From the NCBI GenBank assembly GCA_963809695.1, contig CAWEKI010000009.1:434001-498000 (forward strand): a DNA stretch of 64,000 nt. The letters run 5' to 3'. Positions 35,054-44,914 of this stretch are shown here, one piece after another. Below the pieces are notes generated by a model. The model was given only the letters and a program-made list of their open reading frames with translations, did no database searches and was not told where the DNA came from. Positions within the stretch are counted from its first letter, which is position 1; every line of letters starts with the position of its first letter. The position numbers were made by a program, and so were the translations under genes. The DNA is from JAGDMJ01 sp963809695 (GTDB lineage: Bacteria > Bacteroidota > Ignavibacteria > UBA10030 > UBA6906).

Positions 35054-35077
35054 GGAGTCCCGTCACCGGGACACTCC
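35054..35077 (-). promoter_or_regulatory. GC-rich hairpin in the leader between rpsI and rpsB
   Basis: GTCCCG / CGGGAC around a four-base loop, extended by GGAG / CTCC past a small bulge. It is 50-75 nt upstream of the rpsB start in a 171-nt gap with no gene. No T tract follows, so a regulatory leader structure (S2 autoregulates in other bacteria) or partial terminator are both possible. Confidence 0.35.
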
Positions 35078-35173
35078 CGCCGGAATCCAGAGGTATGTTT
35101 ATTTAGGGTGCGCGGCAACCGTACCTGCATTCAGAGGCTGAGTGTGCAGCGCTCCCTCATTACAAGGTTCCGA

Positions 35174-35566
35174 TCAGCGCTTGGAGAACTGGAATCTCTT
35201 GCGGGCTTTCTTCTGACCGTACTTTTTCCGTTCCACCATGCGCGGGTCGCGGGTCATGTACCCGGCCGCGCGGAGCGGTGCGCGATTCTCCTCACTGATG
35301 GAGACCAGTGCCCGGGCGATGCTCAGGCGGATGGCGCCGGCCTGCCCCGTGGTGCCGCCTCCCTCAACGTTCACGCGCACGTCGTACTTGCCCGCGGACT
35401 GTGTGACTTCCAGCGGCTTCACGACGTCCTGCCGCAGAGTCTCCAGCGGGAAGAACTGCTCAAGAGGTTTCTTGTTGATCGTAATTTTGCCGGACCCGGG
35501 CGATAAGATCACCCGGGCAACCGCTGTCTTTCTCCGTCCGACGGATGCAGTGCTCTGTGGATGCAT
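35174..35566 (-). CDS. rpsI: 30S ribosomal protein S9
   Basis: 130 aa. The hallmarks are [22 protein letters not shown] near the N-terminus, [19 protein letters not shown] in the centre, and the basic C-terminal tail ending FQFSKR, which reaches the P-site tRNA. It lies 15 nt downstream of rplM, its standard partner. GGAG is 12 nt upstream of the ATG, a little far, so coupling to rplM is likely. Confidence 0.98.
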   Translation of the reverse strand: MHPQSTASVGRRKTAVARVILSPGSGKITINKKPLEQFFPLETLRQDVVKPLEVTQSAGKYDVRVNVEGGGTTGQAGAIRLSIARALVSISEENRAPLRAAGYMTRDPRMVERKKYGQKKARKRFQFSKR

Positions 35567-35581
35567 TCTCGTGTAGATCTC

Positions 35582-36031
35582 CTACTTCGATGAGTTATTG
35601 AAGGAATACGCTTCGGGCTGTTGCGCAGCATGAGGATGCTCGGGGCCCGGATACACTTTCATTTTTTTGAAGATCTGGCGTCCCAGCTTGTTGTGGGGAA
35701 GCATCCCTTTCACCGCATGCTCGAAAACGCGCGCGGGATTCTTCTGCATAATGTCGCCGAACTTCTCCCACGTCGCGCCCCCCGGATAGCCGGTGTAATG
35801 GAAGTATTCCTTCAGTTCGGAGCGCTTCCCCGTCAACTTGATCTTTGCGGCGTTGACCACGACGACGAAATCTCCCAGGTCCGCGTTCGGCGTGAACATC
35901 GGTTTGTGTTTCCCCCGCAACAGCCGCGCAATTTCGGTCGCAACGCGGCCCAAGGTCTTCCCGTCCGCATCAATGAGATGCCACTTGCGCTGGATATCTG
36001 TTTCCTTGAAGAAATGTGTTGCCTTGTCCAC
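35582..36031 (-). CDS. rplM: 50S ribosomal protein L13
   Basis: 149 aa starting at GTG, with AGGAG six nt upstream. The motifs [54 protein letters not shown] and [22 protein letters not shown] are conserved. It is the first gene of a transcript that runs through rpsI and possibly rpsB-frr. Confidence 0.98.
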   Translation of the reverse strand: MDKATHFFKETDIQRKWHLIDADGKTLGRVATEIARLLRGKHKPMFTPNADLGDFVVVVNAAKIKLTGKRSELKEYFHYTGYPGGATWEKFGDIMQKNPARVFEHAVKGMLPHNKLGRQIFKKMKVYPGPEHPHAAQQPEAYSFNNSSK

Positions 36032-36082
36032 GGCTTACTCCTGAAAGAATATGACGAAAACGCGGGGCTGGAAAAGCTTACA

Positions 36083-36111
36083 AATTTAAGCAAAACCGAG
36101 AGAAAAGTCAA
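36083..36111 (-). promoter_or_regulatory. promoter of the rplM ribosomal-protein operon
   Basis: Minus strand: TTGACT (36106-36111), 17-bp spacer rich in T, TAAATT (36083-36088). The start would be near 36076 with a 45-nt leader. Confidence 0.65.
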
Positions 36112-36181
36112 CCCTTCATCTCACGAGAAACGTTCGCTCACGATCCCAGGGTCAACTGGTAATCGGGGCTGATGCGAAGGG

Positions 36182-37063
36182 CTATATTTGCCCCTCTGCA
36201 TGATACGAGCTCCTCACAAGGGGTCCTGACTCAACGTGTCTAAAGCCCATTTCCACCCCCCTTTTCTTGAACATCCCGAATTCGTCCGGATGGACGTACC
36301 GGTCTACAGGGAGATGCTCCTTCGTGGGCTGTAGGTACTGCCCTAATGTCAAAATGTCGCACTGCACCTGCCTCAGGTCCCGCATGACCTCCAAGACTTC
36401 TTCAGGTTTTTCCCCCAGGCCAAGCATCAGGCCGCTTTTGGTCACCATCCCCTTTTTCTTTGCTCTGTCCAGGAGTTCAACGGATCGGGCGTACTTGGCT
36501 TGCGGACGGACCGTTTGATACAGCCGGGGAACGGTCTCCGTGTTGTGGTTCAGGATATCGGGACGGGCATCAACAACGATCTCGAGTGCCCATTCGACAC
36601 CACGGAAGTCCGGAATAAGGACCTCAATCTTGATGGAAGGATTCACAAGACGGGCCTGCCGGATGGTTTCCGCGAAGATCGCCGCGCCGCCATCCGGCAA
36701 TTCATCCCGATTCACAGAGGTAATCACCGCGTGCCTGATCCCCATGCTCCGGATCGCTTCTGCGACACGGAATGGTTCTTCCACATCAAGTCCGGCAGGA
36801 CGCCCGGTCTTGACGGCACAAAAACCGCAGGAGCGCGTGCAAATATCCCCAAGGATCATGAATGTCGCTGTGCCGGCATTCCAGCACTCCCCCATGTTCG
36901 GACACCGCGCCTCTTCACACACGGTATGAAGGTGCTGGTGCCCCATCAATCCCTTCAGCCGGGAAAAATTCTCGCCGAGAGGAACTTTGACCTTGAGCCA
37001 GTCGGGGCGCCGGTGACGCGGAGAAGGCTCGGACAATTTTGATTCCTGAATAATGAAATCCAT
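36182..37063 (-). CDS. lipA: lipoyl synthase
   Basis: 293 aa radical SAM enzyme that inserts two sulfurs into protein-bound octanoyl groups. Both [4Fe-4S] motifs are present: the auxiliary cluster [12 protein letters not shown] and the SAM cluster CTRSCGFC. The RSSYHAE motif near the C-terminus is also conserved. The ATG that begins MDFIIQES is chosen; 34 upstream codons are not LipA-like and overlap the E2 end. It is the last gene of the lpd-lipB-E1-E2 operon, so the cofactor is made next to the enzymes that need it. Confidence 0.97.
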   Translation of the reverse strand: MDFIIQESKLSEPSPRHRRPDWLKVKVPLGENFSRLKGLMGHQHLHTVCEEARCPNMGECWNAGTATFMILGDICTRSCGFCAVKTGRPAGLDVEEPFRVAEAIRSMGIRHAVITSVNRDELPDGGAAIFAETIRQARLVNPSIKIEVLIPDFRGVEWALEIVVDARPDILNHNTETVPRLYQTVRPQAKYARSVELLDRAKKKGMVTKSGLMLGLGEKPEEVLEVMRDLRQVQCDILTLGQYLQPTKEHLPVDRYVHPDEFGMFKKRGVEMGFRHVESGPLVRSSYHAEGQI

Positions 37064-37082
37064 CGATACCTGTAGGGTCGTA

Positions 37083-38438
37083 TTAGACTGAAATGGCGCT
37101 CGTATCAAATTGCTGAAGGTTCTGCACGATCTCTTCCAGAAACATCCCGCCCAGCGCACCGTCAATCACCCGGTGATCGAAGGAGAGCGTGAAGTACGCA
37201 ATCGACCGGATGGCAATGGCGTCGTTGATCACCGCCACCCGCTTCTTGATCGCACCGGTGCCAAGGATCGCAACCTGCGGCTGATTGATGATCGGCGTGC
37301 CGAAGAGCGTGCCGAAGACGCCGTAGTTCGAGATCGTGAACGTGCCCCCCTGGATATCGTCCGGGGTGAGCTTTTTGGAGCGGGTCCGGCCGGCCAGGTC
37401 GTTCACCGCGCGGGCAAATCCCAGGAAGTTCTTCTCCTCGGCATGCTTTACCACCGGAACGATGAGGCCGTTCTCCGAAGCGACGGCGATGCCGAGATTG
37501 ATAAAATTCTTTTTGATGATCTTGTCCCCCTCAATGGAGCAGTTGATGAGCGGATATTTCTTTATCGCTTTCACCACGGCATCCACGATATAGGGTGTAT
37601 AGGTGAGCTTGAACCCTTCTCTGCGCCCGAACTCCGCTTCATGCATGGAACGGTGCTTGACAATTTCCGTCATGTCCACTTCGTGCACGGCCGCGACGTG
37701 CGGCGACGTCTGGACACTATTCACCATGTGTTGGGCCATTCGCTGCAGCACGTTGCTCATCTGCAGGACATCATAGTCCGGCGATGGATACTTGGACCGC
37801 AGCGCAGGCGCGTCCGCAGGCCTGGCCACGATGCTGCCAGGCGCCGATGGGGTCACTGGAGGAACAGCCTCTTTCTCCGCCTGCCCGGCGGGCGCGGCCT
37901 GGGGCTCTTCAGGTGCCCCTGGGGTCGACCCCTCCTTTTTCGCGGCAACGTAGCTCATCAGGTCTTTCTTTGTCACTCGTCCATTTTCGCCTGTCCCGGG
38001 CACTCTCTCCAGTTCGGCCATGGAGAGCCCTTCGGTTCGGGCAATGTTCAGGACAAGGGGAGAATAGAATCTTCCTTCCCCCGCTTGCTGCTCCGGAGGT
38101 GCGAGCCGCGAAGGAGCAACAGGCGGTGTCACGGTCTTCTGCGGTACGGCTTCGGGTTTCTGAGTTTTCGCCGGAGCACCCGTTGCGGCATCATTGCCAT
38201 CGGTCTCGAGATACCCGATCACCGTCCTGACAGACACCGTCTGATTTTCCGGCACGACGATCTCGGCGAGCGTGCCCGCGGCGGGCGAGGGAATCTCCGA
38301 ATCTACCTTGTCCGTGCTGATCTCCAGGAGCGTCTCATCCTTTCTCACCTTCTCGCCCACTTTCTTGTGCCACTTCACAATCGTGCCTTCGACGATGCTT
38401 TCCCCCATTTGCGGCATTACTACTTCGATCCTGGACAT
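37083..38438 (-). CDS. 2-oxoacid dehydrogenase E2, dihydrolipoamide acyltransferase
   Basis: 451 aa. One lipoyl domain (residues 1-76, with lipoylated Lys44 in [10 protein letters not shown]), an Ala/Pro-rich linker, a peripheral-subunit-binding domain (about 130-165, [12 protein letters not shown]...VTKKDL), a second linker, and the catalytic domain (about 225-451) with the HxxxDG motif in [13 protein letters not shown]. The sequence cannot decide whether acetyl or branched-chain acyl is the preferred group; it is the only E2 beside two different E1s. AGGAGG seven nt before the ATG fixes the start. Confidence 0.95.
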   Translation of the reverse strand: MSRIEVVMPQMGESIVEGTIVKWHKKVGEKVRKDETLLEISTDKVDSEIPSPAAGTLAEIVVPENQTVSVRTVIGYLETDGNDAATGAPAKTQKPEAVPQKTVTPPVAPSRLAPPEQQAGEGRFYSPLVLNIARTEGLSMAELERVPGTGENGRVTKKDLMSYVAAKKEGSTPGAPEEPQAAPAGQAEKEAVPPVTPSAPGSIVARPADAPALRSKYPSPDYDVLQMSNVLQRMAQHMVNSVQTSPHVAAVHEVDMTEIVKHRSMHEAEFGRREGFKLTYTPYIVDAVVKAIKKYPLINCSIEGDKIIKKNFINLGIAVASENGLIVPVVKHAEEKNFLGFARAVNDLAGRTRSKKLTPDDIQGGTFTISNYGVFGTLFGTPIINQPQVAILGTGAIKKRVAVINDAIAIRSIAYFTLSFDHRVIDGALGGMFLEEIVQNLQQFDTSAISV

Positions 38439-38457
38439 GCGCAATCCTCCTGTAAAT

Positions 38458-39432
38458 TCAAAACGCACTGAGTTCCCGGAGCGCCTGTACGATTTTCGGC
38501 GTGTCGGGGAGAACGTACTCTTCAAGCGTCGGGGCAAAGGGGACCGGTGTATCCAGTGCGGCCAGACGTCGAACCGGCGCATCGAGGTGTTGAAAGGCAT
38601 GCTCGGCGATCAGCGCCGCAACCTCGCCGCCGATCCCGCCCGTGAGCGCGGCTTCATGAACAATCAGAACCTTGCCCGTGGATCGCACCGACTCTACAAT
38701 GAGCTCCCGATCGAGCGGTACCAGTGTCCGGAGGTCCACCACGCGCGCCTCCACTCCATCTTCCTTCGAGAGGATCGATGCCGCTTCGAGACAAAGGTGG
38801 ACCGTCGGCCCGTACGTAATAACGGCTACGTCATTCCCTTCCCGCTTTACCTCCCCCTTACCGATCGGGACAGTGACTTCCTGCCCGGGTACATCCCCCT
38901 TGATCCTTCGATAGAGATATTTGTACTCAAAGAACAGTACCGGATTGTTGTCCCGAATGGCGGCGGTCATCAATCCCTTCGCGTCGTAGGCCGTTGATGG
39001 CGCCACGACTTTCAGGCCGGGAACATTGAAGAACCAGGCCTCCGGATTGGCCGAATGATAGGGGCCGCCATGAACCCTGCCGCCGCTCGGCAGACGAATG
39101 ACGATCGGGACCGGCAGATGCCAGCGATAATGGATCTTCGCGGCGTTCACCACGATCTGGTTGAATGCGCCAGTGACAAAATCCGCGAACTGCATCTCGG
39201 CGATTGGACGCATCCCCACCACCGCAGCCCCGATCGCGGCTCCAACGATGGCCGCCTCAGACAAAGGGGTATCAATCACCCGTTCTTCGCCGAAATGCTC
39301 CAGGAAGCCCTTCGTCGCTTTGAAAGCCCCACCATAGGCACCGATATCCTCCCCCAGAAGAAAGACCGTCTCGTCCCGCTCCATCTCTTCCCACATTCCC
39401 CGGGAAATGGCTTCAAGGTACGTGGCCGTCAT
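38458..39432 (-). CDS. 2-oxoacid dehydrogenase E1 beta subunit
   Basis: 324 aa, the standard E1 beta length. It has the N-terminal GEDIGAYGGAFKATKGF, the TPP-pocket FADFVTGAFNQIVVNAAK, GPYHSANPEAWF and the C-terminal HEAALTGGIGGEVAALIAE. The ATG overlaps the alpha subunit stop by four bases (ATGA), typical of equimolar subunits. With the preceding gene it forms a heterotetrameric, pyruvate- or branched-chain-type E1. Confidence 0.94.
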   Translation of the reverse strand: MTATYLEAISRGMWEEMERDETVFLLGEDIGAYGGAFKATKGFLEHFGEERVIDTPLSEAAIVGAAIGAAVVGMRPIAEMQFADFVTGAFNQIVVNAAKIHYRWHLPVPIVIRLPSGGRVHGGPYHSANPEAWFFNVPGLKVVAPSTAYDAKGLMTAAIRDNNPVLFFEYKYLYRRIKGDVPGQEVTVPIGKGEVKREGNDVAVITYGPTVHLCLEAASILSKEDGVEARVVDLRTLVPLDRELIVESVRSTGKVLIVHEAALTGGIGGEVAALIAEHAFQHLDAPVRRLAALDTPVPFAPTLEEYVLPDTPKIVQALRELSAF

Positions 39433-40400
39433 GTGTCGGCGTAGACTCCTTCCGCAGCATCGGGACCCTCTGGAAGCGGATTCGACTCCGCTTCGTTGAC
39501 GGCCCCTTCGACTCCATCATTGATTTCCCGCTCGATCTTCGTTATGTGCTCCTGCACAAGAACACCGTCTTTCAACAGAATCGATTCATATTGCGCGATA
39601 GGATCCTTCTTCTTCCATTCCTCCAGGAGCGCCGCGGGCACATAGGACGCATCATCGGAGGCGGAATGTCCTTGCATGCGCATGCTCAGGCTTTCGATAA
39701 GCGTGGGTCCCTCTCCCTTTCTTGCACGTTGGACCGCCTCACGGGAGGTCCTGTACACCAGATCCACATCGGTGCCATCAATCGTGTGGCCCGGAATGCC
39801 ATAGCCGTGCGCCCGATCGGAGAGCCGAGCCGCAGCGTATTGCCTGAAGGTTGGCGTGGAGTATGCGAACTGATTATTCTCGACCATCAGGACAAGCGGG
39901 AGTTTCATGACGGCTGCGAAGTTGAGCCCTTCATGGAATTCTCCCACGTTGCTTCCTCCATCTCCAATATAGGTCATGACCACCGCCCCCTCCTTGCGCA
40001 GCTTTGAAGCAAGCGCGACGCCCGCGGCCACCGGGATCATTGCAGCAAGGTGACTGACATTTCCATAGATCTTCAGCGATGGGTCAGCGTAGTGTCCCGT
40101 GCCGTCTCTGCCGCGCGTATGGCTGTCTGCCCGGCCGAGTTGCTGCAGAAAAATGTTCCTGAGCGATTGTCCTTTCACAAGATGGGCACCCAGATCCCTG
40201 TGCATGGGAAAAAGGTAATCCTTTTTTTCGAGCGCCGCGGCACTGCCAACTGCCGTCGCTTCGTTTCCCGTGCCCGTATACGCACCACCCACAATCTTCC
40301 CTTGCCGGTAGAGGCGCATGATCATGCTTTCGCACTCCCGCGTCAGCCGCATATAATAGTAAAGCCTGAGCCTCAGGTCGGAGGAAAGGGGCGAATCCAT
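39429..40400 (-). CDS. 2-oxoacid dehydrogenase E1 alpha subunit
   Basis: 323 aa. The thiamine diphosphate motif is GDGGSNVGEFHEGLNFAA...ENNQ, and the phosphorylation-loop region MRMQGHSASDDASY is recognisable. It follows the fused E1 gene after a one-base gap and overlaps E1 beta. Together with E1 beta and E2 it would make acyl-CoA, probably from pyruvate; the substrate assignment is an inference from there being a second, branched-chain-like E1 next door. Confidence 0.93.
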   Translation of the reverse strand: MDSPLSSDLRLRLYYYMRLTRECESMIMRLYRQGKIVGGAYTGTGNEATAVGSAAALEKKDYLFPMHRDLGAHLVKGQSLRNIFLQQLGRADSHTRGRDGTGHYADPSLKIYGNVSHLAAMIPVAAGVALASKLRKEGAVVMTYIGDGGSNVGEFHEGLNFAAVMKLPLVLMVENNQFAYSTPTFRQYAAARLSDRAHGYGIPGHTIDGTDVDLVYRTSREAVQRARKGEGPTLIESLSMRMQGHSASDDASYVPAALLEEWKKKDPIAQYESILLKDGVLVQEHITKIEREINDGVEGAVNEAESNPLPEGPDAAEGVYADT

Positions 40401-40401
40401 G

Positions 40402-42495
40402 TCAGTATCGTATCAATTTCTCAAGCGCCGCGACAATATCCGACTCTTGCGGCAACATCGCGTTTTCAAGCCCCGGGTTGTACGGAATGGGAGTGTCCTT
40501 CGCAGCTACACGCTGCACCGGGCCATCCAGATATTCGAAGGCCTCTTCGGCAATGATGGCGGCAATTTCTCCGCCGAAGCCGCTGGTGAGAGTGTCTTCG
40601 TGCGCGATCAGGACCTTCCCGGTCTTGCGCACAGAGCGCAGGATCGTTTCCCGATCAAGGGGATTCAGCGTCCTTAGGTCGATAACCTCCACCGTGACGC
40701 TGTCCCGCTCCTCCACCTTTCGCGCCGCGTCGAGCGACCGTTGCACAAGCATCCCCCAGGTGATAATGGTGACGTCGTCTCCGGATTTCTTCACGTTGGC
40801 GACTCCGAACGGTAACAGAAAATCGGGACCGGGCTCAGGAGAGGATGCAAAGCCCTGACGGTACAGGCCCTTGTGCTCACAAAAAAGCACCGGGTCATTC
40901 TCGCGGCAGGCAGTCTTCAGAAGCCCCTTCGCGTCAGCTGCGCTGGAGGGAAAGACAACACGGATGCCCGGGATGTGCGTGAAGAAACCTTCAATGGATT
41001 GGCTATGATACAGCCCGCCATGGATGTACCCGCCGACCGCCACGCGAATCACCATGGGGCAGGACCATTGGCTGTCAGAGCGGAAACGGAGCGTTGCCAC
41101 TTCGTCGCGGATCTGCATGAACGCGGGCCAGATATAGTCGCCAAATTGGATTTCCACCACCGGCTTGAAAGTCCCACGGACCGCCAATCCAAGGGCCGTC
41201 CCCACAATGCTGGCCTCTGCGAGTGGCGAATTAAACACGCGCTTTTCGCCAAACCTGTCGGTCAACCCCTTCGTCGCAGTGAAGACGCCGCCTTTTTTGC
41301 CTGCAACATCTTCTCCATAGATCACCATCCGGGGATTGTTTTCCATTTCTTCGGCAAGCGCATGGTTGATGGCATCTACCATTACGATTCTCGGACCTTT
41401 GTGCAAGGATTCCACGAATCCTTCGCGCGGCACAACAACTCCTGGAGAGTACACATGCCTTTCCAGCTCTTGCGGATTGGGCTGGGGCTGCTCCTCTGCC
41501 CATTCGGCTGCCCGATCTATGCGTTCCTGGATCTCTTTTCTGATCGTTGCGATCTCCTCCTGACCAAGGTGCCCCTGCTCCATCAGGAATTGCTCCATAC
41601 GAGGAAGGGGATCGCGCCTGCGGTCTTCCTCGAGGTCTTCCGCGTCACGGTACTTCCGCTGGTCGTCAGACGAAGAATGGGCCAGCAGCCGTACGGTATC
41701 AGCTTCGATCACACTCGGCCCTTCGCCACGCCGCGCGCGGGCAACGGCGTCAGCCGCAGCATCGAAGGTTTCACGAAAATCGCAGCCATCCACGTGATAT
41801 CGATTCAACCCGTCATATCCCTTGAGCATTTCGCAGATCGATTTCCCGGCAACCTGCGTAGACACCGGCACGGAGATGGCAAACCCGTTATTTTGGATCA
41901 GGAAGATCACCGGGAAGCGCCCCCGTGAGGCCCACTTGACCGACTCGTGAAACTCGCCCTCGCTGGTGGCTCCTTCTCCGGAGGAAACGTACACGACTTC
42001 ATCTTTTCCCTCCATGGCGGCCCCCATCGCCGTACCTACAGCTTCAAGATACTGCGTTCCGGTCGGGCTTGACTGCGATATAATCCTCCATTTTTTATGC
42101 CCGTAGTGGAAGGGCATTGCAAAGCCATGGCTGCTCGGGCCCTCCTTGCGGTGGAGCGCCTCCAACATTACATCTTCGATCGTGTACCCGAATTGAAGAG
42201 AGAAAGCAAGGTCTCGGTAGTAGGGGTACGCCCAGTCATAGCCAGGCTTCATTGCCAGGGATGTTGCCACCTGCGCCACTTCGTGCCCGGATCCCCCGAT
42301 GTGAAAGAACACTTTGCCCTGTTTGAGCAGCACGAGGATCTTGTTGTCCAAGAAGCGGGCCGCGACGGCGTTCCGATATGCGCCGAGAATCTGTTCCCTG
42401 CTCAACCTTTCCGCAGCGCTATCCGGCACCGGCTGTCCGGTGAGTCGCTTGCCGTTCTTCCCTCGCGTCACAGCGGTCGTGGTTCTGGGAGACAC
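40402..42495 (-). CDS. fused alpha-beta 2-oxoacid dehydrogenase E1, branched-chain type
   Basis: 697 aa. Residues about 30-340 are an E1 alpha domain (TPP motif SSGEGATSEGEFHES...QNNGFAIS) and about 360-697 an E1 beta domain (GEDVAGKKGGVFTATKGL, FGDYIWPAFMQIRDEVA, HEDTLTSGFGGEIAAIIAEE). Such fusions are found in Bacteroidota and relatives and are usually called 2-oxoisovalerate dehydrogenase. The start is GTG, with AAGGAGGT five nt upstream lying inside the end of lipB, so lipB and this gene overlap by 28 bp. It would share the single E2 and the Lpd with the separate E1 alpha/beta pair. Confidence 0.92.
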   Translation of the reverse strand: MSPRTTTAVTRGKNGKRLTGQPVPDSAAERLSREQILGAYRNAVAARFLDNKILVLLKQGKVFFHIGGSGHEVAQVATSLAMKPGYDWAYPYYRDLAFSLQFGYTIEDVMLEALHRKEGPSSHGFAMPFHYGHKKWRIISQSSPTGTQYLEAVGTAMGAAMEGKDEVVYVSSGEGATSEGEFHESVKWASRGRFPVIFLIQNNGFAISVPVSTQVAGKSICEMLKGYDGLNRYHVDGCDFRETFDAAADAVARARRGEGPSVIEADTVRLLAHSSSDDQRKYRDAEDLEEDRRRDPLPRMEQFLMEQGHLGQEEIATIRKEIQERIDRAAEWAEEQPQPNPQELERHVYSPGVVVPREGFVESLHKGPRIVMVDAINHALAEEMENNPRMVIYGEDVAGKKGGVFTATKGLTDRFGEKRVFNSPLAEASIVGTALGLAVRGTFKPVVEIQFGDYIWPAFMQIRDEVATLRFRSDSQWSCPMVIRVAVGGYIHGGLYHSQSIEGFFTHIPGIRVVFPSSAADAKGLLKTACRENDPVLFCEHKGLYRQGFASSPEPGPDFLLPFGVANVKKSGDDVTIITWGMLVQRSLDAARKVEERDSVTVEVIDLRTLNPLDRETILRSVRKTGKVLIAHEDTLTSGFGGEIAAIIAEEAFEYLDGPVQRVAAKDTPIPYNPGLENAMLPQESDIVAALEKLIRY

Positions 42496-43190
42496 ACAAT
42501 ACCTCCTTCGGTACAGATTTCATTGATCATCGCAGGCTTGACATCAACATGAAAAACTCCGGCGAATTCCCGGAGCAACTCTGGCACAACCTCTTCGATC
42601 GTCACCATCCGCCCCAGCAGTTCCTCCATCGACGTGATTCCTTTCTCGAAAATCCCGCATGGAATGATACGATCAAAATAGGACAAGTCCGTCGACACGT
42701 TGAGCGCGAATCCGTGCATGGTCACCCACCTGCTGGAACGGATCCCCATCGCACAGACCTTGTCATCGCCAACCCAGACGCCGGTATATCCTTCAATCCT
42801 CGATCCACGGATGCCAAATCGGGCGAGCAGGCTGATGATGACCGCTTCCAGGTCCCGGAGATACCGATGGAGATCGAGATAATAATTGTGCATGTCGAGG
42901 ATGGGGTAACCGACGAGCTGGCCAGGGCCGTGATACGTGACGTCCCCTCCCCGATCGTTATAAACGAGGGCGATTCCTTTTTCTTGAAGCTCCGGGAGGC
43001 CGGCCAGCAGGTGGTTCGGATCGCCGGATCGGCCGATCGTATAGACCGGAAGATGTTCGGTCAGCAGCAGGGTATCCGGAATCGCATCTGCAAGGCGGAG
43101 ATCGAAGAGCTGTCGTTGCAGGTTCCAGCAGGACTCGTATTCCGTCACTCCAAGGTCGACGGCCCGGATAAGCATGCCTTGCGATGTCAT
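42468..43190 (-). CDS. lipB: lipoyl(octanoyl) transferase
   Basis: 240 aa. It moves octanoyl from acyl carrier protein to the E2 lipoyl lysine. Conserved are LLLTEHLPVYTIGRSG, the substrate-pocket RGGDVTYHGPGQLVGYPI, GYTGVWVG-DDKVCAMGI, and HGFALNVSTDLSYFD with IPCGI (catalytic Cys). The ATG at 43190 or the one five codons later (43175, MLIRAVDLG) could be the start; neither has an ideal ribosome site. The C-terminal 30 residues extend past the usual end and overlap the E1 gene. Confidence 0.94.
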   Translation of the reverse strand: MTSQGMLIRAVDLGVTEYESCWNLQRQLFDLRLADAIPDTLLLTEHLPVYTIGRSGDPNHLLAGLPELQEKGIALVYNDRGGDVTYHGPGQLVGYPILDMHNYYLDLHRYLRDLEAVIISLLARFGIRGSRIEGYTGVWVGDDKVCAMGIRSSRWVTMHGFALNVSTDLSYFDRIIPCGIFEKGITSMEELLGRMVTIEEVVPELLREFAGVFHVDVKPAMINEICTEGGIVCLPEPRPL

Positions 43191-43230
43191 GATGAATAAT
43201 AAAGAACAAGCAATGCAGCCAGAGACATCC

Positions 43231-44628
43231 CTAGATGTTGATCGCCTCCCCGTACGCTGCCGCTGCAGCTTCCATGATCGCCTCGCTGAGCGTCGGGTGC
43301 GCATGCACTGCCTGAAAAATACTCTGGGCTGTCGCTTCGAGCTTCTTCGCGATGAGGAGTTCTGCAATCTGTTCCGTAGCTTCTGCGCCAAGGATGTGCG
43401 CCCCGAGCAGCTCGCCGTAGGAGGCATCAAAAATCAATTTCACCATCCCCTCTGTCTCACCCGTGGCGACAGCCTTCCCAAGCGGTCGGAACGGAAACCG
43501 GCCGATTTTGACCTCGTGCCCTTCCGCTCTTGCTTTCTCCTCTGTCAGGCCGATGCTCGCGAGTTGCGGCTGGCAATAGGTGCACCCGGGGATGGTGCAA
43601 TAATCCATCGGCGCGGGGTTCTTGCCGGCGATTGCTTCAATACAGTGGATCCCTTCGGCTGACGCAACATGTGCGAGCCATGGAGGACCGATCACGTCCC
43701 CGATAGCATAGATGCCCGGGACGTTGGTTCGGTAATCCTTGTCTACTTTGATGCTCGAGCGTTCAACCGCAACGCCTGCTTCCTCAAGTCCGAGGTTCTC
43801 GACATTGCCCTGCACCCCGGTCGCCATCAACGCAACATCGGCAACAAGTTCTTTCCGTCCTTCCCCCGAGGAGACCGTCACAGCCACATCGTTCGCGCGG
43901 GGTTTGACGGTTTCAACCTTTGTCTCTGTCAGGATCTCGATTCCTTGTTTCCGGAGGGAGCTCTCAAGCAGCTTGGTCAGCTCACGATCCTCGATGGGCA
44001 GGATCCCGGGCATCATTTCTACGATCGTCACGTTGGTGCCGAGCGCGTTGTAGAAGTACGCAAACTCGATCCCGATCGCCCCGGCCCCCATAATGATCAT
44101 AGATTTCGGTTGTTCGGGCAGAATCATAGCTTCGGTGCTGGAAATGACCCGCTTCCGGTCGATCACAACCCCCGGAAGGGACCGCGACCTGGCTCCGGTT
44201 GCCATGATGATATGCGTTGCCCGGACGCGCTGATCCTTTTTTCCTTCGGCCTTGAGCTCCACGTGCCCGTTGCCCGCAAGCCGGGCGAAGCCTGAGAAAA
44301 CCTCGATCTTGTTCTTCTTCATCAGGTACTCCACCCCCTTGGAGACCTTGTCGGCAACGCCCCGGCTTCGCTTGATAATCTTCCGGAAGTCAACCCGGAG
44401 GTTGTCGTAGGAGATCCCCCACTCCTCCGCTTTGCGGAACAGCTGGACGATCTCGGCATTCTTCAAAAGGGCTTTGGTGGGGATGCAACCCCAGTTGAGG
44501 CACACACCGCCGAGCCTGTCGCGCTCAACGATGCCGGTCTTCATTCCCAGCTGCGCAGACCGGATAGCAGCGGTATACCCTCCGGGGCCGCCGCCGATTA
44601 CGAGAACATCAAAGTCCTGGTCCACCAT
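43231..44628 (-). CDS. lpd: dihydrolipoyl dehydrogenase (E3)
   Basis: 465 aa FAD enzyme that reoxidises the E2 dihydrolipoyl group with NAD+. It has the FAD site VLVIGGGPGGYTAAI, the redox disulfide GGVCLNWGCIPTK, the NAD site MGAGAIGIEFAYFYNALG, and the C-terminal catalytic HAHPTLSE. The ATG giving MVDQDFDVL is preceded by GAGGT. It is the first gene of the operon lpd-lipB-E1-E1 alpha-E1 beta-E2-lipA and the nearest to the promoter. Confidence 0.96.
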   Translation of the reverse strand: MVDQDFDVLVIGGGPGGYTAAIRSAQLGMKTGIVERDRLGGVCLNWGCIPTKALLKNAEIVQLFRKAEEWGISYDNLRVDFRKIIKRSRGVADKVSKGVEYLMKKNKIEVFSGFARLAGNGHVELKAEGKKDQRVRATHIIMATGARSRSLPGVVIDRKRVISSTEAMILPEQPKSMIIMGAGAIGIEFAYFYNALGTNVTIVEMMPGILPIEDRELTKLLESSLRKQGIEILTETKVETVKPRANDVAVTVSSGEGRKELVADVALMATGVQGNVENLGLEEAGVAVERSSIKVDKDYRTNVPGIYAIGDVIGPPWLAHVASAEGIHCIEAIAGKNPAPMDYCTIPGCTYCQPQLASIGLTEEKARAEGHEVKIGRFPFRPLGKAVATGETEGMVKLIFDASYGELLGAHILGAEATEQIAELLIAKKLEATAQSIFQAVHAHPTLSEAIMEAAAAAYGEAINI

Positions 44629-44735
44629 GCATACCTCGGGAAACAGAGAAAAAGCGGGACGCCATCCTTGTAACACCCTCACGTACTTCCTGGTTTCACC
44701 GTGCTTTACCGGGAGAAAGTCTGGCAAATTTGTAA

Positions 44736-44764
44736 AATATAGGCAAGTATGGTCTGAAAGTCAA
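44736..44764 (-). promoter_or_regulatory. promoter of the 2-oxoacid dehydrogenase/lipoylation operon
   Basis: Minus strand: TTGACT (44759-44764), 17-bp spacer, TATATT (44736-44741). The start would be near 44729, leaving about 100 nt of leader before lpd, enough for leader control although no clear structure was seen. Confidence 0.65.
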
Positions 44765-44854
44765 AAACCTTCGTCTCCCTTACAAGAGGCATTCGGTCGC
44801 TCAGGATCACTGGGCTGTAGTCCTGAGCGAACGATGTTGGTGAATCGGAGGGGA

Positions 44855-44883
44855 TTGGAACTCGTTCTCTTGTTTTGTATCTT
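44855..44883 (+). promoter_or_regulatory. predicted promoter of the quinone methyltransferase gene
   Basis: TTGGAA (44855-44860), 17-bp spacer, TATCTT (44878-44883). The start would be near 44890, 25 nt before the ATG. Confidence 0.5.
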
Positions 44884-44914
44884 ATGCGGTCCTTGTTCTC
44901 TTAACCTCTCCCCA

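Noticed and set aside
37110..38471. A 453-codon plus-strand open frame opposite the E2 gene
   Set aside because: Antisense shadow of a clear dihydrolipoamide acyltransferase; composition (Arg/His-rich) is that of a reverse-frame artefact.
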